From contig NZ_JBFAZX010000007.1 of assembly GCF_040689395.1 (NCBI RefSeq), positions 62,001-126,000 of the forward strand: a DNA stretch of 64,000 nt. Reading direction: 5' to 3'. Positions 26,601 through 34,965 of this stretch are shown here, one piece after another. The first letter of the stretch is position 1. Each line of letters opens with the position of its first letter. The notes beneath the pieces were generated by a model, which saw nothing but the letters and a program-made list of their open reading frames with translations, had not been told where the DNA came from and made no database searches. This DNA comes from Dactylosporangium sp040689395 (GTDB lineage Bacteria > Actinomycetota > Actinomycetes > Mycobacteriales > Micromonosporaceae). A program made the translations under genes and the position numbers.

Positions 26601-26726
26601 TCAACCCTGGTGACGAACGGGTCCACCGGATTCGGACAGCGTCTGGCCCTGGTGCATGTACAGCACGACGTCGTTCTCCAGCGCCTGGGTGTGCCTCTCC
26701 AGCAGCGGGTTGTCGTAGGGCAGGCC
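26601..26726 (-). pseudogene. Coding-like fragment after the HEAT gene
   Basis: Directly after the HEAT gene stop, the same frame reads on for about 41 residues (LPYDNPLLERHTQALENDVV and so on, to a stop) with typical codon use. It has no start of its own and I cannot assign it. Probably the remnant of an older gene. Confidence 0.35.
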
Positions 26727-27905
26727 TCACCGTCCGGTGAGCAGGTGGCGGCGGACCTTGCCGCTGGGGTCGGCGCGAAGTTGGTCGGCACGTGCGGTGC
26801 AGGCGTCCGGGTCGAGGGTGGCGAGGGCGCGCCACGCCTCGCCGCGGATTCGCACGTTCGGATGGTCGAGGAAGGCGACGAGCCGGGTGGCATCGTCGCG
26901 GGTGCCCATGTCGGCCAGGCCAGCGAGTGCACCGATGATCGCGTCTCGGGTGGCATCGGCGTTGGTGAGTGTCGTGCGGTAGAGCGCGGCGGAGCCGGTG
27001 TGGCCGAGGGCGCGCAGGCTGGCGCGGGCCAGGTAGCGCACCCGTGCGTCGGGGTCGAGCAGGGCGCGGCGCAGGTGCGGTTCGTTGTCGGGGTGGTGGG
27101 TGCGGGCCCGCAGCGCCTTCCACCGGATACGGGGGTTGGGGTCGGATTCGAGCAGCGGCAGCAGCCGGCGTTGGGTGGCCGGGTCAAGGCCGCGTGCGGT
27201 GGCCACCCCGGTGGCCCAGTGCCGCAGGGCCGGGTCGCCGGTGGCGACGGCCTGCTCGACGGAGGCGGCCGGCTCGATGGTGGCGAGCATGCGCAGGCAG
27301 CTCGCGGCGACCGCGGTGTCATCGCCGCGGGCGCCGGCCCACAGGGCGGCTCGGCCGGCCGGGTCACCGTCGATGAGCAACTCGCCGATGGTGCGCACGA
27401 TCGGGCCGGCGCGGCGGCGCGCGCCGAGGCCCTCGATCAGCGGGAGGAGTTGCACGAGCAGGGCGCCGTGGCCAACCGTGAGCCGGGCGTGCACCGCGGC
27501 GGTGGCCTGCTGGCGGACGGGGTCGACCGGGTCGTTGAGGCGCAGCAGGAGGAACGGCAGGGTGAACAGCTCGTCGCTGGTGGCCAGCCACCGGACACCG
27601 GCCTCACGCAGGTATCCGGACCGGTCGAAGGTCAGCAGCGCCGCGACCGCGGCGGCATGCCGGCCGTAGTTCTCGCTCAGCGCGCCGACGTCGGTTGCGA
27701 GCATCGCAGCGAGCGAGCGGCGACGGCCGCGGTACGCGCCCTCCAGGACGACGACGGCGCGCGGGGTGGCCAGGCGCAGCAGGCCGCTGAGTCTTTCGGC
27801 TGTCCGTGCTGGGTCCTGGTCCCACCAGCGCAGGACCTCATCGACGCCGACGATCAGGCGCTCGGCGTTCCAGCGCTGCGCCCATTCGTCGTGTTTGCAC
27901 CGCAT
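26727..27905 (-). CDS. HEAT-repeat protein
   Basis: 392 residues, almost wholly helical repeats about 30-35 residues long (for example DPVDPVRQQATAAVHARL, DPNPRIRWKALRARTH, DPDARVRYLARASLRALG, HPNVRIRGEAWRALATL), forming an alpha-solenoid that binds other proteins. No catalytic motif. The ATG giving MRCKHDEW is preferred; a start 14 residues upstream has no support. Flanked on both sides by coding-like fragments. Partner unknown. Confidence 0.85.
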   Translation of the reverse strand: MRCKHDEWAQRWNAERLIVGVDEVLRWWDQDPARTAERLSGLLRLATPRAVVVLEGAYRGRRRSLAAMLATDVGALSENYGRHAAAVAALLTFDRSGYLREAGVRWLATSDELFTLPFLLLRLNDPVDPVRQQATAAVHARLTVGHGALLVQLLPLIEGLGARRRAGPIVRTIGELLIDGDPAGRAALWAGARGDDTAVAASCLRMLATIEPAASVEQAVATGDPALRHWATGVATARGLDPATQRRLLPLLESDPNPRIRWKALRARTHHPDNEPHLRRALLDPDARVRYLARASLRALGHTGSAALYRTTLTNADATRDAIIGALAGLADMGTRDDATRLVAFLDHPNVRIRGEAWRALATLDPDACTARADQLRADPSGKVRRHLLTGR

Positions 27906-28281
27906 CGTTCTATCCGTCCCGCAGCCGGATGGCGATGCGGCTGCCATGCTTGCGCAGGATAGCCAGGGACACCAAGGCGCCGCCTCGGATATTGCCGGCC
28001 CGTCAGGCGTGGCGAGCGCCCGGTCGCCGAAGCGAAGCGCGGCTTCGGATCGGTGGTGGCTCGCGACATGGTCCGTCGCGATCGTGCTGGACCAGCTTGA
28101 TCGGGTGCCGTGGGCGGAACTGGGGCACGCCTCCGGCCCGGCCGCAGACGTGCCCGAAGAGGATCGTCCATTGTCCGACGCAATAGGGCCGGTGCACCCG
28201 GGGGCTTGTTACGTTTCCCCCCGCCCAGAAGGCCCCGCGGACCGGCAAGCTGGTCCTGACCGAGACGACGGTGACGCTTCC
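27906..28281 (+). pseudogene. Gap with a probable gene remnant
   Basis: About 375 bases between divergent genes. Near 28080-28165 on the + strand the frame reads LDQLDRVPWAELGHASGPAADVP, which resembles the start of actinobacterial HEAT-type proteins, but no start or continuing frame is present. I take it as a decayed gene start; the rest holds promoters only. Confidence 0.35.
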
Positions 28282-28662
28282 ATGAGACGCATCTGCTACC
28301 TCGTGGCCGGCTGCCTGGCCGCGGTGGGCCTCGTCATCGGCGGGATCACGGTGTTCTACGGCGACTTCTCGCCCCGCTCCTACGTGGCCAACCACTATCA
28401 GCGCGCGGCGTCGCGCGATATCGGCACCGAGGCGCGCGCCTACCTCAGCACCAAGCCCCCGTCCTTCGTCGCGGACGAGATCTCCCAGGCCTGGTCGCCC
28501 GCCGGCCGTCATGTCGACGGATCCGGTGTCTACCTGCGGTACTCCAACGACTCCGTCGTGCTCAAGCCCAACGACACCGGCACGCTGATCCTGGTCGAGG
28601 CGCTGCGGACCGCGTACCCCCGCTACTCCGGCACGCTCGGCGGCAACGGCTGGGCCGGCTGA
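28282..28662 (+). CDS. DUF4247-like membrane-anchored protein
   Basis: 126 residues: one N-terminal membrane helix (about 4-25), then an extracytoplasmic domain with the pattern VADEIS...P..R..DGSGVYLRYSNDSVV and a glycine-rich end, matching DUF4247. No known catalytic residues. The stop overlaps the next ATG as TGATG, so the two are co-translated. Confidence 0.75.
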   Translation: MRRICYLVAGCLAAVGLVIGGITVFYGDFSPRSYVANHYQRAASRDIGTEARAYLSTKPPSFVADEISQAWSPAGRHVDGSGVYLRYSNDSVVLKPNDTGTLILVEALRTAYPRYSGTLGGNGWAG

Positions 28663-29507
28663 TGCCGGGCAGCAGCCCGCGGGTCAAGGCGCCCGCGGTA
28701 TCGCAGCGGAACAGGAAGCGGCTGATCGACGCGATCTGGGTCGGCGTCGTCATCGTGGTGATGCTGCTCGTGTTCGCCTACTGCTCGCAGGACTCCGGCG
28801 ACGGCGTGGCCGTCGACCAGGCCGACGCGCAGGCCGTCGCCGCCGACCTCGCCCGCGCCTCGGCCGTGCACGGCATCTGCTACGGCTGGCAGCTGCTGGA
28901 CTCGACCACGCCGGTGAGCTCTGGCTCCAATCTCGGCGTCGGCGTGCGGGTGACCGACAGCCCAGAGCAGTGTCCCAGGTTCTTCGAGGTCCGCGGGGAG
29001 TACCACTACTACCCGGACAGCAGCGACTCGGAGGACTACGCGCAGTACACCATCGTCAGCAACACCGGGCGCCGCTCGACCCGGATCGATCCGGCGGGCC
29101 TGGAGCGGCTCGGCGTCGGCGCGAATCGGCTGCTGGGCGACCCGGCGGCGGTGATCCTCGACGCCGCCGAGGCCCTGCCGCTGCTGGCGCAGGAGGCCGG
29201 CGCGGCCGAGGGCCCGGTGCCGGAGCCGAGCGTGACCGGCACCCCACTGCCCGTCGAGGAGGGTGGCAGCGACTTCCTGCGGGACCGCTGGGTGCTGCTG
29301 GTGATCAGCGGCTCGTTCCTGCTGGCCGCGGCCGGCACCGTGGTCCTCGGACTGGTCGTCTCGCGCATGCTGGACAAGCTGGACAAGCCCGAAAAGCCGG
29401 AGCAACGCAAGAAGCCGGGCAAGACAGGTCAGTGTGATGCATCCGATCCGAACAGCCGGGTGGATCGGCCGTTGCGGCGCAGGCGGCGGCGCGGTCGCGG
29501 GGACTAG
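28662..29507 (+). CDS. Hypothetical membrane protein with two helices
   Basis: 281 residues. Helix 1 near 24-42 (WVGVVIVVMLLVFAYC), an outside domain of about 160 residues with two cysteines (GICYGW, EQCPRF), helix 2 near 207-230 (LLVISGSFLLAAAGTVVLG) and a basic tail rich in Arg. Coupled to the DUF4247-like gene. Family not recognised; the pair may form one envelope complex. Confidence 0.75.
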   Translation: MPGSSPRVKAPAVSQRNRKRLIDAIWVGVVIVVMLLVFAYCSQDSGDGVAVDQADAQAVAADLARASAVHGICYGWQLLDSTTPVSSGSNLGVGVRVTDSPEQCPRFFEVRGEYHYYPDSSDSEDYAQYTIVSNTGRRSTRIDPAGLERLGVGANRLLGDPAAVILDAAEALPLLAQEAGAAEGPVPEPSVTGTPLPVEEGGSDFLRDRWVLLVISGSFLLAAAGTVVLGLVVSRMLDKLDKPEKPEQRKKPGKTGQCDASDPNSRVDRPLRRRRRRGRGD

Positions 29508-29510
29508 ACT
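29505..29510 (+). promoter_or_regulatory. -10 box TAGACT, leaderless start
   Basis: TAGACT overlaps the stop codon of the preceding gene and ends nine bases before the GTG of the next. Confidence 0.5.
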
Positions 29511-29519
29511 AACGATCTT

Positions 29520-30377
29520 GTGTCGATGCCTTGTGTGACGTGTGGTGCTCCCGGACACGACACCGGCGGGACTTTCCTCTGCATCCGGCACGGCGGGGTG
29601 CCGTCCGCGGCGTTCGTGGCCGCGCTTGTCGGCGGACCGCGGCGGGGGCCGGACCGGATGCCGGCGGAGCCGGGCGTGCCCGACGCCGGCGGTCCGTGGC
29701 TGCCGGACCTGCCCGATGTGGCCCTGCCGCGGTGGCCGGACGCGCGGGTCGGCGAGGCACCCGGCGCCACCGGCCGCGAGACGATCGGCCCGAGCGGCGC
29801 GGAGGAGATCGAGGAGATCGAGGACCGGCCGCCGGCCAGACTGCGGGTGTACACCTGGCTGTTCGTCGTCGTCACCGCCCTGCACGCGGTGCTGCTCGTC
29901 GGCAACGTGCTGGTGCTGCGACGGGAGGACGAGGTCCTGCGACGGTACGCCGCCGAGCCCTCCTCCATCGACCGGCCCTCGGCCGGGGCGGTGTTCGAGT
30001 TCGTCGACCGGCTGGCCGGGGCGGTGACGGTCGCGCTGTGGGTGACGCTGCTGATGTTCGCCGTCTGGTTCGGCGTCATCGGGCGGGTCGCCGACCGGCA
30101 GGGACGCGACCGGCGGGCGTTGCTGCGGCACTGGACCTACCCCGGGTGGCGGCTCGCGCTCGTGCCACTGGTCGTGTATCTGTTCGTGGAGGCGGCGCGG
30201 GATGAGGCCGGGCCCGCCGACCGCACGGCGTTCGTGGCCGAGGCGCTGGCGGCCAACCATGCCGCCGTCATATTCACCTTACTGCGCATCGTGATGCTGG
30301 CGTTGCTCACCGCGTTCGTCGTGGTCGTCTGGCGTCGGCTCAATCCGCGCGAATCGGGCGCGCGGCCGCGATATTAG
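29520..30377 (+). CDS. Membrane protein with N-terminal zinc-ribbon-like segment
   Basis: 285 residues. N-terminal CVTCGAPGHDTGGTFLCIRH could bind zinc (three Cys, two His); then an acidic linker and four hydrophobic segments (about 105-125, 160-185, 205-225, 250-270), with DUF4328-like layout. GTG start without ribosome binding site, fitting the -10 box upstream; an in-frame ATG lies six bases on. Its stop overlaps that of the convergent NTF2-like gene. Confidence 0.75.
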   Translation: MSMPCVTCGAPGHDTGGTFLCIRHGGVPSAAFVAALVGGPRRGPDRMPAEPGVPDAGGPWLPDLPDVALPRWPDARVGEAPGATGRETIGPSGAEEIEEIEDRPPARLRVYTWLFVVVTALHAVLLVGNVLVLRREDEVLRRYAAEPSSIDRPSAGAVFEFVDRLAGAVTVALWVTLLMFAVWFGVIGRVADRQGRDRRALLRHWTYPGWRLALVPLVVYLFVEAARDEAGPADRTAFVAEALAANHAAVIFTLLRIVMLALLTAFVVVVWRRLNPRESGARPRY

Positions 30378-30739
30378 CCGCTGTCGCCGGTCTGCCGCAT
30401 CCACCACTCGGTGAACTCGCGGCACTGGCCCACCGTGTCGAGGCGGATCAGCCAGAGGTTGCTGTAGACGACCGACGGATACGTCGTCGTGCCCTGCAGG
30501 ATGCTCAGGTCCGGGCCGACCGTGATCGGGAACCAGGTGAACGCCGCCTCGCCGGAGGCGTCCACGCGGCCCAGCCACTGCCTGACGATCGTGTCGCGGC
30601 CGCGCCACGGCTCGCGGTAGGGCGCGGGGTAGTAGGCCGCGTCCTCGGCGAACAGCTCGCCGATGTCGTCCGGGTCGTTGGTGTGCCACGCGCGGACGTA
30701 ACCCTCCACCCAGCGGGTCACCGCCTCCAGATCCGTCAT
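30374..30739 (-). CDS. NTF2-like (SnoaL-type) protein
   Basis: 121 residues of the nuclear transport factor 2 fold: N-terminal helix with WVEGYVRAWHTNDPDDIGELFAED, the strand ITVGPDLSILQGTTTY and a C-terminal helix ending EFTEWWMRQ. Small cone-shaped pocket proteins of varied function; no catalytic residues can be assigned. Start codon 28 bases from that of the divergent YciO gene. Confidence 0.85.
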   Translation of the reverse strand: MTDLEAVTRWVEGYVRAWHTNDPDDIGELFAEDAAYYPAPYREPWRGRDTIVRQWLGRVDASGEAAFTWFPITVGPDLSILQGTTTYPSVVYSNLWLIRLDTVGQCREFTEWWMRQTGDSG

Positions 30740-30755
30740 GGGCTATCCCTACACG

Positions 30756-30761
30756 TAGGCT
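30756..30761 (+). promoter_or_regulatory. -10 box TAGGCT, leaderless start
   Basis: TAGGCT ends exactly six bases before the GTG of the YciO-like gene. This decides for GTG over an upstream TTG. Confidence 0.65.
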
Positions 30762-30767
30762 TTGTCT

Positions 30768-31385
30768 GTGGCGAGGTACTTCGACGTGCACCCGGACAAT
30801 CCGCAGCCCCGGCTGCTCCAGCAGATCGTGGCGCTGCTGCGCGGGGACGGCCTGGTCGCCTACCCGACCGACTCCTGCTACGCGCTCGGCTGCCAGCTGG
30901 GCAGCCGCCCCGGGCTGGAGCGCATCCGGGAGGTCCGCCGCCTGGACGATCGGCACCACTTCACGCTCGTGTGCCGCGACTTCGCGCAGCTCGGGCAGTT
31001 CGTGCAGATCTCCAACGCGGTGTTCCGGCTGGTCAAGGCGGCGACGCCGGGCAGCTACACGTTCATCCTACCGGCCAGCCCGCAGGTGCCACGGCGGCTG
31101 CTGCACCCGAAGAAGCGCACCGTCGGCGTGCGCATCCCGCAGCACACGGTGACGCAGGCGCTGCTGGCCGAGCTGGGGGAGCCGCTGCTGTCCAGCACGC
31201 TGCTGCTGCCCGGGCAGGACGAGCCGATGACGCAGGGCTGGGAGATCAAGGAGGCGCTCGACCACCAGCTCGACGCGGTCATCGACGGCGAGTGCGGCAC
31301 CGAGCCGACCACCGTGGTCGACCTGTCCGACGACGAGCCGCAGATCCTCCGCGTCGGCGCGGGAGACCCCAGCCGCTTCGAGTGA
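30768..31385 (+). CDS. YciO/Sua5/YrdC-family protein
   Basis: 205 residues of the YrdC fold: GLVAYPTDSCYALGCQLG, PGSYTFILPAS, KKRTVGVRIP and LLSSTLLLPG. Such proteins bind ATP and RNA; TsaC/Sua5 members make threonylcarbamoyl-AMP for t6A tRNA modification, while YciO members lack part of that activity. The N-terminal FDVHPDNPQPRLL and the length favour YciO. Monocistronic. Confidence 0.9.
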   Translation: MARYFDVHPDNPQPRLLQQIVALLRGDGLVAYPTDSCYALGCQLGSRPGLERIREVRRLDDRHHFTLVCRDFAQLGQFVQISNAVFRLVKAATPGSYTFILPASPQVPRRLLHPKKRTVGVRIPQHTVTQALLAELGEPLLSSTLLLPGQDEPMTQGWEIKEALDHQLDAVIDGECGTEPTTVVDLSDDEPQILRVGAGDPSRFE

Positions 31386-31408
31386 GCGCGGGGCTTCGCC
31401 GGCGGCCC

Positions 31409-33876
31409 CTATCGGATGACGAGGTCGTTCGCGCTGCGTAGCACCGGGGCCGACGACCACGCGGCCGGGTCGGCTTCGGTGGCGCCTCGCACGCGCAGCG
31501 TCACCGACTCGCCTGGCAGCAGGGTCACCAGCAGATCGTCCACGGTCGCAGCCGGGTCCAGGCGGTCCGGGAACACCGCCAGGTCGCGCACCAGTGTCCG
31601 GGCCGTGACCTCCAGCTCGACGCCGCCGTGGAGGTCACGGACCGGCCGCGCGACCACGTCGGTGACCGGGCGCGGGTAGGCCAGGTCGGCGTCCTCGGCG
31701 AAGAACCACACCGCGCGCCCGCCGTCTGCGTCTGCCACGATCAGCTCGGCCGTGGCGTTGTCCGGTGTCGCGACGTCAGGCGGTAGCGGCACCGTCACCG
31801 CGGACAGCGCCGGCACCCGCACGGTCAGCGTCACCTCGGCCCGCGCGCTGCCGTCGAACGACACCCGCCGCACCCGCAGCTCGGCCCGCCACGGCCCGGG
31901 GGTGTCGTTGACGGCGACGAGCGCGGGCGCGCCGTCGCGGGGCTGGATGGTGACGAGCCGTTCGGCGTAGGCGCGGCGCAGCGCGTACCACAGCGGCTTG
32001 CGCCGGCCGTCACCGTCGACCGCGGACCACGAGGTGACCGGCCAGTTGTCGTTGAGCTGCCACATGATGGTGCCCATGCACAGCGGCTTGAGCGAGCGGA
32101 AGTGCTCGATGCCGTAGGCGATCGCGCGGGCCTGGTTGAGCTGCGTGGCCCAGTGCCAGTCGTCGAAGGTGGCCGGGGCGGGGAAGTGCCCCCGCAGGCC
32201 GCGGATGAGCTTGTCGTTGCCGCCGGTGGCCTTCTGGTGGTGCAGCACGCCGGGGGAGTCAGGGGTGAGTGGATCGTCGGCGACGGCGCGGCGAAGCGTG
32301 GCGTATGCCGGGGGCGCCTGGAAGCCGAACTCCGCGACGAACCGGGGCCGGTACGTGCCGTAGTGGCGGTAGTCGTGGGTGTTCCACACGTCCCAGATGT
32401 GCGTCGTGCCGTGCGCCGGGTCGTTCGGGTGCAGGGCTCGGCCAGAGAAATCGACACCGCCGGAGTACGGGCTGCCGGGCCAGTACGGCCGGGTCGGGTC
32501 CAGCTCGCCGACGATCCGGGGCAGCACGTCCAGGTAGTAGCCCTCGCCCCAGGTGCGCCCGGCCAGCTCCTCCCGCCAGCCCCAGTCGTGGTAGCCCCAG
32601 ATGTTCTCGTTGTTGCCGACCCACATGACCAGGCTGGGGTGCGGCATGAGCCGGGCGACCTGCTCGCGAGCCTCGGCGGCGACCTCGGTGGCGAGGGGCT
32701 CCTCCTCGGGGTAGGCGGCGCAGGCGAAGGGGAAGTCCTGGCCGACGAGCACGCCGAGCTCGTCGGCCAGGTCGTAGAGGTCGTCGCTCTCGTATCTCCC
32801 GCCGCCCCAGACGCGCAGGTAGTTGACGCCGGCGGCGACGGCCTGGCCGATGCGGTCGGCGTAGCGGTCACGACCGACGCGGGTGATGAACGCGTCGTCG
32901 GGGATCCAGTTGACCCCGCGCACGAACACCGCGGTGCCGTTGACCTTGAGCACGAACCGGCTGCCGTCCTCGTCGCGCCCGGTGTCCAGCTCCACGCTGC
33001 GGAACCCGATCATCCGCCGCCACGTGTCCAGCGCCGTCCCGTCGGCGGCGCGCAGGGTGGCCTCGATCTCGTAGCGGTGCGGGTCGCCGTATCCGCGCGG
33101 CCACCACCGCCGCACCCCGGGCACCTCGATCACCACGGTGGCCCGGGTCGCGCCCGCCGGCACGCCGACGGTCGCCTCGCGGCCGCCGACGACGGCGGTG
33201 AACGTCACCGGTGCGTCGGTGGCGCGCTCGAGCACGATCCGCAGCTCGACCCGGCCGGTTTCCCCGGCGGTGTCGTCCCCGGAGACGGTCACGACGGGCC
33301 GGACCTCGGCCAGTCGCGCCCGCGACCAGGCGTGCAGCCCGATCGGCCGCCAGATTCCCGCCGTGACGACGGTCGGTCGAAGTTGGCCGCCATCTTCCGG
33401 ATGTACTGAAACGGTTCGTCGTACGCGTTCGGCCGCGCCCCGAGCTCGTCCCGGACGCGCTGCGCGTACCCGTACGCCGAGTCGAACCGCACGGCGAGCT
33501 CGTTTCCGGCCGGGCGCAGCAGCGCCGTCACGTCGAAGCGATAGCCCCGGTGCATGTTCGCCGTCCGCCCGACCTCGACGCCGTTGAGCACGACGGTCGC
33601 GACCGTGTCGAGCCCGTCGGCGACGAGGTCGACCCGGTCACCGCCGAGCCCGTCCGCGTCGAACGTCGTCTCGTATCGCCACGCGGTGCGCCCGATCCAG
33701 TGCAGCCGCGTCTCGTTGTCGTCGAGGAACGGGTCCGGGATGGCCCCGGCGGCGAGCAGGTCGGTGTGCACGCATCCCGGCACGGTGGCGGGGAACTCCC
33801 GCCCGGCGACGGCCTCAGCGGCAGGCTCCATGGCACGGACTGTCCAGCCGCTGTGCAGGGGACGCAGAACATGCAT
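31409..33876 (-). pseudogene. GH2 beta-mannosidase, frameshifted
   Basis: Two adjoining frames together make one GH2 enzyme of about 820 residues. The N-terminal half (MHVLRPLHSGW to KMAANF) carries the sugar-binding domain; the other frame carries the barrel with acid/base NNEN and nucleophile VAEFGFQ, both intact. The break is near 33378: after NF the conserved GWDWGP is missing and PTVVTAGIWRP follows in another frame, as from a 13-base deletion. Cytoplasmic cleavage of beta-mannosides is expected for an intact copy. Real lesion or sequence error. Confidence 0.8.
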
Positions 33877-33894
33877 GCGTCACGTGTACCACGC

Positions 33895-34722
33895 TCAGGC
33901 GCCGAGTGCCGGGGCCGGCTGCCAGCGCCAGCGCGGGTCGCAGTCGGGGTCGTTGGCCGCGAGCACGGCGTGCAGCACGCCGTCGGGGTCGCAGCTGTAC
34001 AGCCCGGAGCTCCACACGTTGTTGACTTCGAGGACCGCGAACTGCCCCGAGTCGGTGCGCCCCACGTCGATCACGGCCGTCGGGGGCACGTCCTCGGCGG
34101 GCAGGTCGGCGAGCATCAGCGCGACGAAGGCCGCCGCCTCGTCGTGCCACGACGCGCGGTGCATGCGCAGCGAGGGGCTCCACTCCTCGCCCTCCACCAC
34201 ATACGGCGACCACGCCATCGGCTGGCGGCCCATGGTGAACACGCGATACTCCGAGGCGAGGTCGAGCCAGTGATCCATGATGATCAGCGTGCTGTCCGCG
34301 GGCAGCCTGGCGGTGCGCAGCCGGTTGCGCAGGTCGTCGGCGTTTCGCACCCAGGCGGCGGAGAACGCGGGATGCTTCTCCTCGGCGAGCTTGGCCACCG
34401 CCGGGCGCGGCCCGACGACGTCCGGCGCCTCGCCGACGCTGACGAGCTGGATGTCGCGGCCGGTGACGTCCTTGGGCAGGGCGGCGAACCACGACGGGGA
34501 CGCGCCGAAGAGGCGGATGTCGGCGCCGCCCGCGATCAGCGTGGTGAGGTATCCGCCGGCGGCCCGCCAGGCCACGCGGTCGGCGGAGTGCAGCCCGGTC
34601 ACCTCGGCCGGGTCGCCCGGCAGTTGCACCACCGGCAGGCCGATGCGGTGGGCGGCGTGCGTCAGCGCCGCGCTCGCCTGGGGGGAGCGCACGCGCATTG
34701 CCAGGGTTCGGAACTGACGCAC
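33895..34722 (-). CDS. ATP-grasp protein of the R2K clade (family 3-like)
   Basis: 275 residues. The C-terminal region has the ATP-grasp pattern: LIIMDHWLDLASEYRVFTMG, TAVIDVGRTDSGQFAVLEVNNVWSSGLYS, where E-x-N-N holds metal. This resembles ATP-grasp R2K family 3 (formerly DUF4343), whose members are thought to ligate peptides or other groups. GTG chosen because CAGGAT lies six bases before it; an ATG two codons upstream is possible. No partner gene nearby, so the substrate is unknown. Confidence 0.75.
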   Translation of the reverse strand: MRQFRTLAMRVRSPQASAALTHAAHRIGLPVVQLPGDPAEVTGLHSADRVAWRAAGGYLTTLIAGGADIRLFGASPSWFAALPKDVTGRDIQLVSVGEAPDVVGPRPAVAKLAEEKHPAFSAAWVRNADDLRNRLRTARLPADSTLIIMDHWLDLASEYRVFTMGRQPMAWSPYVVEGEEWSPSLRMHRASWHDEAAAFVALMLADLPAEDVPPTAVIDVGRTDSGQFAVLEVNNVWSSGLYSCDPDGVLHAVLAANDPDCDPRWRWQPAPALGA

Positions 34723-34965
34723 CCTCATATCCTGCCAGCGAGCTTCCTCAGTGTCGTTGGCGGAGCCCGTAGACGGCACATCGCCCTGGGTCAGCGTTCA
34801 CCGAGGGTAATCGGGAGGACACCTTAGAGGGCATTAACGTCCACCAAAAGTCACAAATCGTGCACGGTGTGTCCTTGGCCACCGATGTTTCCGCAGACTG
34901 ATGGCAAGTCTGACGAATCCGGCGCAACGGATGAATGCCGCGCACGGGCACGCGACCCGCCGCGG

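Noticed and set aside
24933..27905. Defence island around the HEAT-repeat and ECF genes
   Set aside because: No nuclease, methylase or known defence partner is present; the sigma/YCII pair is a common regulatory unit.
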